A stretch of DNA of 64,000 nucleotides from Morella rubra (taxonomy: Eukaryota; Streptophyta; Magnoliopsida; Fagales; Myricaceae): assembly GCA_003952965.2 (NCBI GenBank), contig CM025849.1, positions 30,899,081 to 30,963,080 of the forward strand, in the 5' to 3' direction. Under the pieces are notes generated by a model. The model was not told the DNA's origin. It saw only the letters and a program-made list of their open reading frames with translations, and ran no database searches. Shown here piece after piece: positions 45,716-57,855 of this stretch; within the stretch, counting starts at the first letter, position 1; each line of letters opens with the position of its first letter. The position numbers were made by a program, and so were the translations under genes.

Positions 45716-48700
45716 GTTATGCAAACTTACCTGTTTACTCTGCCATCATTTTGTCCTATTCTTCTGACTATAAAGAAGAAGGTTGACTAGAAACAGAACT
45801 AGGAGAGTAAAACATTCTAGTCCTCAGCTAATTAAGGTGCTTTATTTGGGTTAACAATATCAATATGGATATCCAACGGTCAGCAATTATGAAGGTTGTG
45901 GTACCAGTCAATTGATTGCAAATTTTGAGTCATGATGACCAACGACGGATCAATTATGTTGCGGATGACCAAAATGTATGAAGGGGCATCCAAAAAAGAA
46001 CTCGCCCCAAAATGTGTCAGTCTTCTAAAGTTTATTTGTGTGGTCTGATTCTTTTAAAGAATTTTTGCTATATCAGGAGCATGTTCGTTTCCTTAAAAAG
46101 GTTAGAATTTGAATCCTCACTTTGGTCATGTTCGGCAAACATAGCATGTTTTTAAGGATTCAGTCTAAAAATTTCTAATTTTATCCTACACTAATTGATG
46201 TTAAATGACTAAGGTATCCTCCAGTAAAACGTGAAGAGCAGAAAAATAAAAGGATAAAATGGAGTTGTGAAAAACATGTGGCCCCCACACGTCAGCTCAT
46301 TAAATACTCAGATAAGTGAATGGACAAAATACTCCCAACTGATTTACACATGTTGATGATTTAGTTGAAGGCGATATAGTCATTTTGTCCCTGCCGCAAT
46401 TTTCCCCCCTGCCAGACCTACGCCTGTCCCTGCCATACCTGCCGCTTGTCAATAGCGTGTGTCTTCTCTTCTTCTTCTTTTATTTTTATTTTTTTTTGCT
46501 TGTCAGTAGCGTGAAGTGAATCACGCTTCTCCTCCTCCTCCTCCTCTTCTTCTTTTTTTTTTTTTTTTTAAATTTTTTAACCGCATTAATAGTTTATCTT
46601 TTCTTCTGTTTTTTTTAATACTTTCAAATATTTATATTATAATAAAAAATAAAACGAAATTCGAAATTATAATAAATATTATAAATAAACAATATTATTT
46701 TACATTTTACCTTTTTCACTCCTCCCAATAAAAATAATCTACAAACATCATCCTTAAAAATCATCATTACTTTTTTTACACTCAACAAATTCTACACAAA
46801 CACAATAAACTCTAACATCATCTAAAAATTCTCAAAACACTTCAAATCCTAAAAATTTTCAGAACACGAACATGACCCAGGTCCTTTACAATTCTTTACT
46901 CGAATTTTTTGGTGTTATTCGAAGAGCGATATACATAATAGGTGAGTTATACGCTATCTCATACTATCTGTGTTAAATTAATGATTGTTGTATCTTACTC
47001 TCTCCGATCAAAGAAGATCCTATTTCAATTTTGTCAAACACGTCTCTTTAGTGACAAGACTAATTATTCTCATATGATCGCAATAAATAAAATTGCGTTT
47101 CTAAGTTCTTACGCCGTGTCACTCCCATCGTGCTTTTCTAACACGTTCAATTGTCTATGGTGTTTTGTTTGGAATAACAATGAAGATATTCAGTTGAGAT
47201 ATTCTGCGGTTTCAATCAGGATTAAGTTGCTACTAGTCAATTTGATCCGACATTTTGAGTCATTTTTGTCAGGATTTGGTTGTCACTTACAAAAGTTGTC
47301 AATTGCTTGGAAATTTTGAGTCATTTTCAAGTTTTACTACTTCTCCAAGTCCAACACGTACAAGATGACCCACATTAATGCTGAAGACCAAAATGGATTA
47401 CCAATCCAAAAAAACTCGCCCCAGATATGCCGGTCTTCCAAAATTTCTATGCTTGTTGTTTGGTTCAATAGATCTACCGTAATTAGTGGGTTTTTGTGCT
47501 AGTCTCTTCAAGTTTTCTTATTCGTGTACCACTCAAAGGTGAGCTCACTGTAAGGGACTTCCGTCGTTGCCGGAAAAAAAAAATTTGCTTGAACATGATG
47601 TTTAAATTAAAATTAACTTGTTTAAGGTCTTGAATTCAAGAGTGGACTCCACACGTCACCCACATGGACTCGTATTAGCACTTGATACATTTTCTTTGTC
47701 CCAATTAATTTTTGTTTTGTTTTTTTTTTTGTTTTTATCAATATTTGATATTAGTTATTGTGGACTTTCTAATATTGAGCTGTATTGTTTGTAATATCCA
47801 TGGAGCAACCGACAACAATGTGAACTCTAGAATTTTTGGCTGTTTTATTTCTTGGAATAAATACACTTTTCACCCGTTACCTACAAGGGGTTTGACATAT
47901 TGCACCATTAAGAACTCGTTTTGATACATTGCACCCTCAACTATACATTTTAGACACTTTGAAACCTTTCGTCAAATTTCTAAACTAAAATAATGTTAAT
48001 GTTCTTGGATCATTTTTCTTATGGCGAGGATGTTATTGTTAATTTATTAAGTCATTGAAGTTATTAATTTTGGACCGAGAGTGAAAGTGTCTAATGTCAA
48101 ATGGATAGTTTAGGATACAAAGTACTTAATATGAGTAATTGGAGAGTGTAATGTATCGAAGTTAGTAGTTTATAGTGCAATGTGTGGACTTCTTATTATT
48201 GATGCGTGAAAATTGTATTTATACCGAGGCAAATTTTAAATGCACGTTAGGATGAACCGCGGCCAAGACAAGAGCGGAAAGACGGTGCCCATGGCCTCGC
48301 AAAATTTCAAAATATCTACTTTTATAGCTGAATTTACAGTCTCATCCCCTTTCCAATGCTGAAAGTACGATTTTGCCTGCCCAAAAAAAAAAAAAAAAGA
48401 AGTGAGTTTAATCCTTTAAAAACCCTTCCAAAAAAAAAAGGGTGAGTCACATTTAACCTTTTAAAAACTGTGTCCCTGGGCAAATGAAAAGTGAATTAAA
48501 AGTTTAAGAACAAACCCAATCTACGTTTTGACTTAAATATTGGTTTTTCCTTTTGTTCTATTTTTTTTTCTCCATTTTGCCTCTGTTTTTTTTATTATAA
48601 CCCTTATGATTTCACCTCACCTTTTAAATTAAACTAACATAAAGAAATCACCTAGCCAACCACATCTTTTCTGTTACAGACAGTACGACTTCAACTTTGT

Positions 48701-49565
48701 TTTTTTCATTTTGAGCCGTTGTTGTCTCGGATTATATTAAATTCCTTCTCCCTTTTGGTCTCCAATCTTTCTCGTACTCAAATTGCAAAGTGTATAGTTC
48801 CCTGACTAACATCTCTTAAGATTCTAAAAAATGAATTACAAGATAGTGAATGTTTCTATTCTATAATGTGATCCTGGCCGTTGTCCTCAAGAAATGGACA
48901 TTGGTAAATTGAAGTCGCCCTCTAAAAAATCAATCCTGATTCCCCCATTGAAAATGAATACTCAGAAAAACATATGTTTTGATTTGATGATATTAATTAT
49001 TAAATATGATTTTGATATACATGATTAAATGTGCCGAAAGTAGTTTCGAGTCTCTTTAATTTGCAGCAAAAGTTCAATTTCGGAGAGGACTAGTACTACG
49101 TGAAGATTAACATTGTAACGCAGCGGACTCAATCCCGTCTCCCACCAAGTAGCTGGAAGCGGACGAGTACATCCCGTCTCCACAAGAAGATTTTTCTCGC
49201 CGTGACGTTTTGTCTCTGTATTTGATCCAACCTTGAAAACGCCTTCAACTTGTAGAAGTCGCGCCTCTTCTTAGTTCATACTTTTCGTACAGAAATGTTT
49301 TGGCCAGATGCCAAACAAATGTGAAACTCCGCAGAAAACTTTGAAACTTTACGATGCACGCTGTAAGTTTCACCTCTTGGCCAGAGATTTTTAGTAGGAG
49401 CAAAACAGTATGTGTAGTTGGCCTCCAAATTTTAATGACCAGTTGTTAGATGGAATACATCATGAGTATTTTCAAAGCATGTGTTGACAGAGATCATGAT
49501 GACCAAAAACTGATCAAACACGTTACAGAATATACAAACAAATTAGTATTCTAAAGTCTTAACTT
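44620..49565. repeat. Degenerate module repeated upstream of the TNL
   Basis: Four clear and one weak copies of the same ordered motifs: tcaattg..gg(a)aattttgag, then gatgaccaaa...cacgtta(t/c)ag...aatgtatta, then g(t)gccggtcttccaaagttta. The last motif lies at about 44,919, 45,690, 46,014 and 47,428; the weak copy is at 49,495-49,560. The copies are too diverged for a recent tandem array. Confidence 0.6.
46124..46877. mobile_element. Possible larger MITE (GGTCATGTTCG termini)
   Basis: GGTCATGTTCG at 46,124 is matched by its inverse at 46,867-46,877. The interior is AT-rich with a CTT/T-rich block near 46,470-46,570 and no coding frame. The 3-bp flanks do not match, so borders may be off by a few bases. 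A third, partial terminus (agcatgttcgtttcc, 46,079) sits just outside on the left. Confidence 0.5.
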
Positions 49566-49778
49566 CTTTTTGGAGCAGAATCTTTCTATAATTCTTTGAG
49601 AACTGCAAGAAAAATGTTGGGGCCTTTCCCACTGCCGGTCCATGCATGTCAGTGAACAAGAAAAAATTCGCTTTTGATGATTTCAACACGGTCATTTTCT
49701 GTCAAAAGCTCTCTTTCTTATCTTTTCACTGCAACGCGGAAAGTAGGGGAATGTGTTGGTCACACACAGACACACACA
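46878..49778. other. Long intergenic region before the TNL
   Basis: No gene recognised. It holds one module copy at about 47,230-47,450, A-runs near 48,380 and 48,430, and otherwise unassigned AT-rich sequence. The 46,942-47,319 open frame (125 codons) has no known motif and overlaps the repeated module, so I do not call it. Confidence 0.45.
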
Positions 49779-49792
49779 TATATATAAATAGC
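49779..49792 (+). promoter_or_regulatory. TNL TATA box
   Basis: ATATATATAAATAG after a CACACA run, about 70-85 bp upstream of the TNL ATG and followed by a CA-rich leader, as expected of a plant core promoter. Confidence 0.6.
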
Positions 49793-49862
49793 AATAACCT
49801 TTAACAACTTTGCATTCTAAGCCTGCAATAACTATTCTCTTACAAAAGCTTGCAAATATTCA

Positions 49863-52800
49863 ATGGCATCTATTAGCACTCAAAGAGTCTCTTTATCTTC
49901 TTCTTCTTCTTCAACACATCGGTGGACTCACGATGTTTTCCTCAATTTTTGCGGCAAAGACACTCGCAATAGCTTCATAGATCATTTGTCTTCTGCTTTG
50001 AAACAAAAAGGTATTACCGTTTTTAAGGATGACGAAATACTTGAGCAAGGAAAATATATCTCCCAAGAGCTCTTCAAAGCAATACAAGAATCTCTATATG
50101 TCATCACTGTGATCTCGGAGAACTATGCTAACTCTAAATGGTGCTTGCTTGAACTTGCTAAGATTGTCGAATGCATGCGAGAGAAAAAGCTCACAATTTT
50201 GCCTGTTTTCTATCATGTGGATCCCTCTGATGTACGAAACCAGACTGGAGCTTTTGCAATAGCTCTTGCTGGCCATGAAGAAGATCCGAGGTTGACATGG
50301 AGAAGATGCAGAAGTGGAGAGCTGCTTTGAGAGAAGTGGGTAGTATATCTGGATGGCATGTACACGATAGGTACCATCTATCTATATTTAGTCTTTTCTT
50401 ATTCTCCGTGAAAATGTAGCAAAGTTGGATAGTTTAGGAAAGTTATCAATTTGTTCAAATTATGGCGTTAGCATATACTTTGTTATACTGTAGAACTTGA
50501 CTGAGTCTTCAGGGATCACAATGACAAATTGTGTTTCGTTTCCCAATCATATTGACTTTGCAAAACTTTACGGACTTTTGGACATCAGTTGAAGAGCCTT
50601 TGCCCTGTATCAACAAGAAGAATATATAATTCAAAATTTTACAAGCACTTGATCTCTGAAAAAACTTTTAACCATTCTTCTCACGACTTATCTTTTGTTC
50701 AAGTTTGCCACTGTGAAAATAGAACGCCTCTGTATATTTGTAGGGCAAATACATGTTTCGTTTCTTTTTCGGGTTTTGTTTTTCTAAGACTATCTTCATT
50801 ATGAAGAAAATATTGCCTTCTCATCACTAAAGTAGATTTTGTAGAAAACAAGTAACTCCAACAATGAAGACCAAAAAATTGAAAAGTTTTTTAATTTTCT
50901 GATGAAGCTAAAATGCAACATATAAAGTGAGAGAAGAAACATAAAAAAGGGATATAAACAAGTGCCTCTAACCCATGGGGTAAAGAGGATAAGACATGGG
51001 TAGGTGAGAAATTAATTAGAACCTGAACTACATTGGTATGGTAGAGACTATAGAGTTCCTCTTTATTTGTTGTACATTATAACATTAAGAGTTAATTCAC
51101 AGCTATCTTTTCTTCAGACAGGAGTCAAAGATTGTCAGTGAGATCAGTGAACAAATATTTTATGGACTGAGTCGTAACTTCTCAAGTATTTCGAACAAGC
51201 TTGTTGGTATAGAATCTCGTGTTGAGGAAATTATGAACCTAATGAATATTGGGTTAGATGATGTTCGCTTTATAGGGATTCATGGAATGGGTGGAGTTGG
51301 TAAAACAACACTTGCGGAGGTTATTTATGAAAGAGTTTCTTATCACTTCGAAGCTAGAAGTTTTATTGCTTGTATTAGAGAAGAAACTAAAAATCGTGGT
51401 TTAGTTTCTTTGCAACAACAACTACTTTCTAAGATCCTCATGCAAAGAGAAATACATATATGGGATGATTGTGAGGGAACCAAGATGATAAAAAGCAAAC
51501 TACAGAATATGAAGGTTTTCATTGTTCTTGATGATGTGGATAGAGAAAAACATCTAGCATCATTAGCAGGGAGTCATGATTGGTTTGGTCCGGGAGTAGA
51601 ATCATTTTAACAAGCAGAGATAGTCATTTGTTGAAAACATGGAGTGGAAGGAATATATAAGGTAAAGGAGCTAAATAATGATGAAGCTTTGCAGCTCTTC
51701 AGCATCTCTGCATTCAAGAAACCCTATCCTGAAGAAAATTATCTGGAGTTATCGAACGCTTTTGTGAGTTATGCTCAAGGCCTTCCTTTAGCTCTTAAAG
51801 TTTTAGGTTCCTTATTGTTTGGTAGGCCAGCAAATGCATGGAAAAGTGCTTGTCATCAACTAAAAGTGAACCCTAATAGAGGAATTATGGATGTGCTGCG
51901 AATAGGTTTTGATGGATTGGAAGATTTGCAGAAAAAGTTATTTTTGGATATTGCATGCTTCTTTAAAGGAGAGGTCTAGATAACATATTGATGGATATAC
52001 TACAAAGTTGTGGTTACTATCCATGTTTCAATATTGTTGTTCTAATGGATAAGTCTCTTATAACGATCTCTTCTGGAAGATTGAGAATGCATGACTTGTT
52101 ACAAAAAATGGGTCAAGAAATAGTTCACCATGAATCTCCTGAAGAGCCTGGTCGGCGTAGTAGATTATGGCATTGTGATGACATCGTTCACGTACTAAAA
52201 GAAAATACTGTAAGTGAACTAATTTAGACATCAACTCAAAAACGCATACCGTCATTCTAAATTCTTACTTGTATATGCATACTGTCATTCTAAATTCTTA
52301 CTTGTATATTTGAAGTATTTCCACTAAAATAGTCCATTGTCCTCGCTACCAGGGAACTAATGCTGTTGAAGGCATATTCCTAAACTTACCAAGTTGCAAA
52401 GATGAAGGATTTAATGTTAAAGCATTCTCAATGATGAAAAAATTGAGAATTGTTAAGATTGGCAATATAAATATTGACAATGTGGATATTGTCAAGAACT
52501 TTTCTAAATTTCATGACAAGTACTTACGCAGCATGCTGTTGCCTGGTGATCTTTTAAGATCAATGCCAACCAATGAGTTACGTGCGATGAACTGGTTGGG
52601 ATTCTCATTAAAATCCTTGCCGACCAGCTTCCAATCAGACATCTTGTTCAACTTAACATGCCTTGCAGCCGCATCAAAAAACTTTGGAAGGGAATAAAGG
52701 TAGTATTTTTATTCAATCACAAGTTTAATCTTAATCTCTTTTCAGATAAGTTCACTCATGTCTTATTTGTTGATTTATACCAGAGTTTAGGGAACTTGAA

Positions 52801-54147
52801 ACACTTTGACCTTAGTGGCTCTAAGAGCTTGATGGAGATACCAGACTTCACTGGAGTCCCAAATCTTGAGATACTTAATCTTGAAGCTTGTACGAGTCTA
52901 TCTAAGGTACACACATCCATTGGAGTTCTCAAACGACTAAGACGATTGAATTTACATGGTTGCAAATGTCTTAAAAACCTTCCTGACACGATTAGCTTAG
53001 AATCTCTCGAATATTTGTATCTTTCTGGTTGTTCAAGACTGAAGAAGTTCCCAGATATTGTTGGAAATATGACATCTTTGCGGTTACTTTATTTGGATGA
53101 GACTGCCATTGAAGAATTACCTCAATCATTCAAGGCTTTATCTTGTCTTGTCATATTGTCCTTGAATGATTGCAAAAAACTTTCAACCTTTCCAACTGTA
53201 ATTTGTGATCTGCCATCTCTTAAAGTTCTCGATGTATCCGGTTGCTCAAGACTTGAAGGAACTTCAAACTTGAGTTGTGAGCAATATTTGGAGCAGGTTT
53301 TTTTAAGGGGAACTGGTATAAAATTCTCTAAGAATTTTGCAATACAAGAGTATGGTTCAAATAACACACGCCCTATTCGTGGAATAGAGATGATGAGTGA
53401 TGACTCTATTGGGGCATTCTATATTGATTACCATGGCAGACTTTACTGTGCGAGAAATTTGGGAGAAGAAAGTGATTATTTTTTACAGACAAAAAGCCGT
53501 ATGGTGAGTCTCTTTCTCTAATAATAACATAGAACTTATTGTTGTGTAATGACAAGATTTTTTGTGAAAGTAATTGTTTAAAACATAACAATTAACATGT
53601 TTCTTTCTTTGGTTTTTACTTTACAGCTATGTGGCTCTTCATTGGGACCTGGACTACCAGAGTGGTATGACATTAGAAGCACTGATTCTTGTGTAACAAT
53701 TAAGATACAAGAAGACTCAATGATGATAATAGCAAGTGGTACGGATATTCCCAAATTTTTGCTTATGAAGCCCATGAGCATGAGAAATCGAGTTCTAGGA
53801 GTTTTGATGGCACTCAAACTGATTATAGCCAATTTGTTGAGTTTGTTTATCAGTTTGAGACTGATGAAGGTCTTCTAAAACCACCCTTAGTCCTTCGTGC
53901 ACCTAAAGACCATTCTCTTGGGCCCCAAAGATTTGGAGTGTATATTCCAGCTAAATGGTTTTTGGATCGGTCAAATAATTTGGAGGGATGGAACTACATT
54001 AAAGCTTCTGTTCAAACACATTGCCCAGACGTGGAGATAAAAGAGTGTGGGGCGCGCTTACACTACTCAAATATTGGCCGAGAGTTATACAATTCGGGTG
54101 AAGCTTATTACTTTACATGTAAATATGTGGCTGATTATGTTTTGTAA
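49863..54147 (+). CDS. TIR-NBS-LRR disease-resistance protein
   Basis: Intracellular immune receptor; TIR domains of this class are NAD-cleaving enzymes activated by oligomerisation. Exons: 49863-50370 (TIR), 51118-52209 (NB-ARC), 52353-52699 (start of LRR), 52784-53503 (LRRs), 53627-54147 (post-LRR C-JID), all GT/AG and in phase; about 1,064 residues. Seen: HDVFLNFCGKDTRNSF, SENYANSKWCLLELAKI with the expected catalytic Glu, P-loop GMGGVGKTT, kinase-2 VFIVLDDVD, SRIILTSRD, GLPLALKVLGSL, MHD motif as RMHDLL, then repeated L..L.L..C..L LRRs. The usual SFRGEDTR is NFCGKDTR. Small frame changes occur at about 50,302, 51,593, 51,641, 51,975, 52,640 and 53,758, the flanking frames joining at conserved motifs. 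These may be sequence errors. If real, the gene is dead. Confidence 0.93.
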
Positions 54148-54159
54148 TATGATATCGGG

Positions 54160-54921
54160 ATTAACTAGGAAAAAGCACGAGACACCTCATGAGCACTTCG
54201 AGCTTATTGGAATACTTCGAGAATAAAAATGACAGCCCAAGATAATAAGACACCTCGGGATAGTGATGGTTGGGATAGTGTTTGGATCACTCGGGATGTT
54301 TGTGGAAGGTTGGAAACACACTCTAACTCTCACACTCAGATAGATGAGCTCACCACTCAAATAGAATACAAAGGGATACATAAATCACCACCCAACATAA
54401 TCCAACACAGGATGCAAAACAAGAACTTGCCACCTATCGGAATCCACCGTAGGATAAGAGTTGTAGAAGAAATCCTTCTTCAAAGTAGCCTTAGGCTCAA
54501 GTTGTATAAACACTCCAAATCTTTGTCTATTTTTTCATTGCTAGAGAAGGGTTTAAATAGTAAAGCTTGGAACAACCCTCCAAGCATGAGTAAATGAGAA
54601 ATACAACTTTCAAAATATTAATTGAGACTTAGGAAACATAAAAGACTCTTAGGAAAATGAAAAGACATATTGAAAATCCAAAAGGGCTAGCTAAAAATAG
54701 GAAAAAGTCAAAATTCGCTGGACTTCGGAATTAGTTGCTAGTCTGACCTCTTTGAAGTAATTTTACCATAACTTCGCCTATAAAACTCAAATTGTGCGCC
54801 GTTTGATGCGTAGGAAACTAGACTCGTAGAGCTTTCCAGAAAGCATTACTTGTATGCTTTTGTAAATCATTCTCTATTTTAATTTCAATCTCAACCCTTG
54901 GTGCTGACCACATATGTGTCA
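54160..54921 (-). repeat. Gypsy 3' LTR beside the TNL
   Basis: Right end is sharp (tgtca, 54,921). Left end is inferred to lie just past the TNL stop, within 20-100 bp. The same LTR end is the one fused to DCL2 at 13,461-13,575. Confidence 0.65.
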
Positions 54922-57488
54922 TGCTCCCTCAATTGGAAAAGACTCAACCTCGAGGCTTGCTCTTCATCTTCTTCTCCATGATATGGAGAAAGTTCAAAAA
55001 CATTAAAGGGAGCTGAGACTCCATATTCCCCTGGAATTTCAATCTTATAAGCATTTTCACCAATGCATTGAAGCACTTTGATTGGACCATCCGCTCTAAG
55101 CTTAAGCTTAGCATGTCGTCCTCCCGGAAAATGTTCTTTCCATAGATGAATCCACATCAAATCACCTTCCTATAAACTTGCTTGCTTTCCGTGCTTGTTG
55201 GCTTGCTTCTTGTACTTCTCAGTTTGCTTGAGAATCCGGTCTCGAACTTGTTCATGCAACTTCATAATCTCTTCACTCTCTCCTCAGCATCACCACTAAA
55301 ATGATGAGTAGTAGAAAGTGGAGCCAAGTCCATAAACAATCTCAAAGGGACTACAATCTGTAGTTTGACTAGTATAACGATTATAAGCAAACTCGGCTTG
55401 TGCAAGAATTAGATTCCATTGACAAATATTCTTACCAACAAAGCTCCTCAATAAATTTTCCAAGCTTCGATTGACAACTTCCGTTTGTCCATCGGTTTGA
55501 GGATGACAAGTTGAACTAAATTGCAGGTTAGTTCCAAGCTTTCTCCAAAGAGTACGCCAAAAATGACTCATGAACTTTGTATCTCGATCCAAAGTGATAG
55601 TCTTTGGAATTTCATGAAGCTTAACAACTTCTTGAAAATAGAGATCCACCACATGAGAAGCATCAAGAGTCTTACTACAAGGAACAAAATGCGCCATCTT
55701 TGAATAGCGATCAACAACCACCAACAAAATCTTTGTTCCTTTGAGTCTTTTGCAAACCCTACAACAAAATCCATACTCACATCTTCCCAAGGTGAATTAG
55801 GAATTGGAAGTGGAGTGTATAACCCAGTATTTTGGCCATGACTCTTTGCAATATGACAAACTCTACAACGCTCCACATGTCTCATAACATCTCGTTCCAT
55901 TTTTTGCCAATAGAAATTTTCTTTGATAAGAGAAAGAGTCTTATCTCTACCAAAGTGACCAGCAAGTCCACTACCATGAGCTTCAGTGACAATGACATTT
56001 CTCAAAGAGCATTGTGGAATACACAATTGATTACCTTTGAAAAGATAACCATCATGTAATAAAAAAGTGTTATAAGGACTCTTAGACTATTCTTCCCATA
56101 CCTTGGTAAAATAGAGATCCTCCTTGTAAAGCTCTTTCACTACTTTAAAGCCCAAAACATTAACTTGCATAGTATAAATTAAGGAATGTTGACGACTCAA
56201 AGCATCAGCCACTTGATTTTGAACACCTGCCTTATGCTTGAGAACAAAGGAAAATGATTGTAAAAACTCACTCTATTTGGCATGTCGGGAATTGAGTTTT
56301 TGTTGGCTATTCAAATACTTCAAGGCTTCATGATCCGTGAACAAGATGAACTCCTTAGGAAGGAGATAATGATTCCAATGTTACAAAGCTTGAACAATAG
56401 CATAAAATTCTTTGTCATAAGTTGAGTATTTCTTTCGAGACTCACTTAACTTTTCACTAAAGAAGGCAATAGGCTTTCCTTCTTGGCTAAGTACTGCACA
56501 ATGCCCACATTAGAAGCGTCACAATCAATTTCGAATACAATGTCAAAATTTGGCAAGGAAAGGATTGGAGCTTCCGTCATTTTCCTCTTGATAACTTCAA
56601 AACTCTTCTCAGCTTCACTAGTCCACTTGAAAATACCTCCCTTCAAGCACTCGGTGATGGGTGCAATGATAAAGTTGAATCCTTTAATGAACCTTCAATA
56701 AAAAGATGCAAGACCATGAAAGCTTAGAATATCATGAATCGACCTCGGTATAGGCCAAGTCGTTATAGCTTCAATCTTATTAGGATCCACCTTTATCCGT
56801 TCACTAGAAACCACATAGCCTAAAAGATAAGGCTCTCCGTAAAGAAATGACATTTCTTCAAATTGACAAACAACTTTTGCTCCTATAGAGTTGTAAACAC
56901 TTGCGAAGATGTTCCAAATATTGCTCCTTATGCTTGCTGTACACCAAGATATCATTAAAGTAGACAACAATAAAATGCCCAATAAAAGATTTAAAGACAT
57001 GATTCATAAGGCGCATGAAGGTGCTAGGAGCATTAGAAATCATAAAAGGCATAATCATCCACTCATAAAGACCATCTCGAGTTTTGAAAGCGGTCTTCCA
57101 TTAATCTCTTGGCCTCTGAAGATCTATCTTTGAAAAGATAGAAGCATCGTGAAGTTGGTCAAGAAGATCATCAAGGCGAGGAATAGGAAAGCGGTATTGA
57201 TGGTAATTTTGTTCACCGCTCTATTATCAACATACATCCGCCAGTTCCATCCTTCTTTGGTACAAGAAGTGCAGAGACAACACAAAGACTCATGCTTTCT
57301 TTCACCAAGCCTTTATCCAAGAGCTCTCCAACTTGCCTTTGCAATTCTTTATTCTCCTTAGGACTCATCCTATAGGCCACCTTGTTTGGAATGATGAAAC
57401 TCAGTACAAGGTCAATGCAATGTTGAATGTCTCGCATAGGAAGAAGACCATATAATCCAACACGGGATACAGAGTAAGAACTCGCCAC
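54891..57488 (-). pseudogene. Gypsy pol (RT-RNase H-integrase)
   Basis: In minus-strand order: RT start (YGLLPMRDIQHCIDLV, MSPKENKELQRQVGELLDKG; 57,420-57,300), RT core with MPFMISNAPSTFMRLMNHVF and VYFNDILVYSK (57,052-56,930), then RNase H remnants (FKWTSEAEKSFEVIK; 56,630), integrase (CRVCHIAKSHGQNTGLYTPL, VVDRYSKMAHFVPC, CHPQTDGQTEVVNRSLENLL; 55,880-55,430) and a C-terminal KLKLRADGPIKVLQ/GVSAPFNVFELSPYH. The first Asp of the catalytic YxDD is Asn (YFND), and there are many frame breaks. Confidence 0.88.
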
Positions 57489-57855
57489 CTATTGGAATCC
57501 ACTGAAGGATAAGAGTTTGTAGAAGAAATCCTTCTTAAAAGCAGTCTTAGGCTCAAGTTGTATAAACATTCCAAATCTCTATCTGTTTTTCCATTATTAA
57601 AGAAGGGTTTAATTAGTAAAGCTTGGAACAACCCTCCAAGCATGAGTAAATGAGAAATACAATTTTCAAAATATTAATTGCGATTTAGGAAAAATAAAAG
57701 ACTCATAGGGAAATGAAAAATACATATTGAAAAGCCAAAAGGGCTAGTTAAAAATAGGAAATTCGCTAGACCTTGGAATTAGCTGCTAGCCTGACCTCCT
57801 TGGAGTAATTTTGCCATAACTTCGCCTAGAAAACTTCAAATTGTGCGTCGTTTGA

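Larger units (their letters stand above)
54160..57855 (-). mobile_element. Decayed Ty3-gypsy element (reverse)
   Basis: A gypsy pol on the minus strand lies between an LTR (about 54,160-54,921) and an LTR remnant (about 57,441-57,855); the two match from 54,396/57,450 onwards. The left LTR ends tgtca at 54,921, followed by a complemented polypurine tract (tgctccctcaattg). Gag, protease and the start of RT are missing: the RT N-terminal part runs directly into LTR sequence near 57,450, so a deletion removed the 5' half. The right LTR stops at gtttga (57,855) where another repeat begins. The left border beside the TNL stop is not defined. Confidence 0.85.

Noticed and set aside
46942..47319. 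125-codon plus-strand frame
   Set aside because: No known motif, overlaps the repeated upstream module and has the composition of its AT-rich surroundings.
53122..53367. Minus-strand frames within the LRR exon
   Set aside because: Antisense to a well-supported LRR coding exon.
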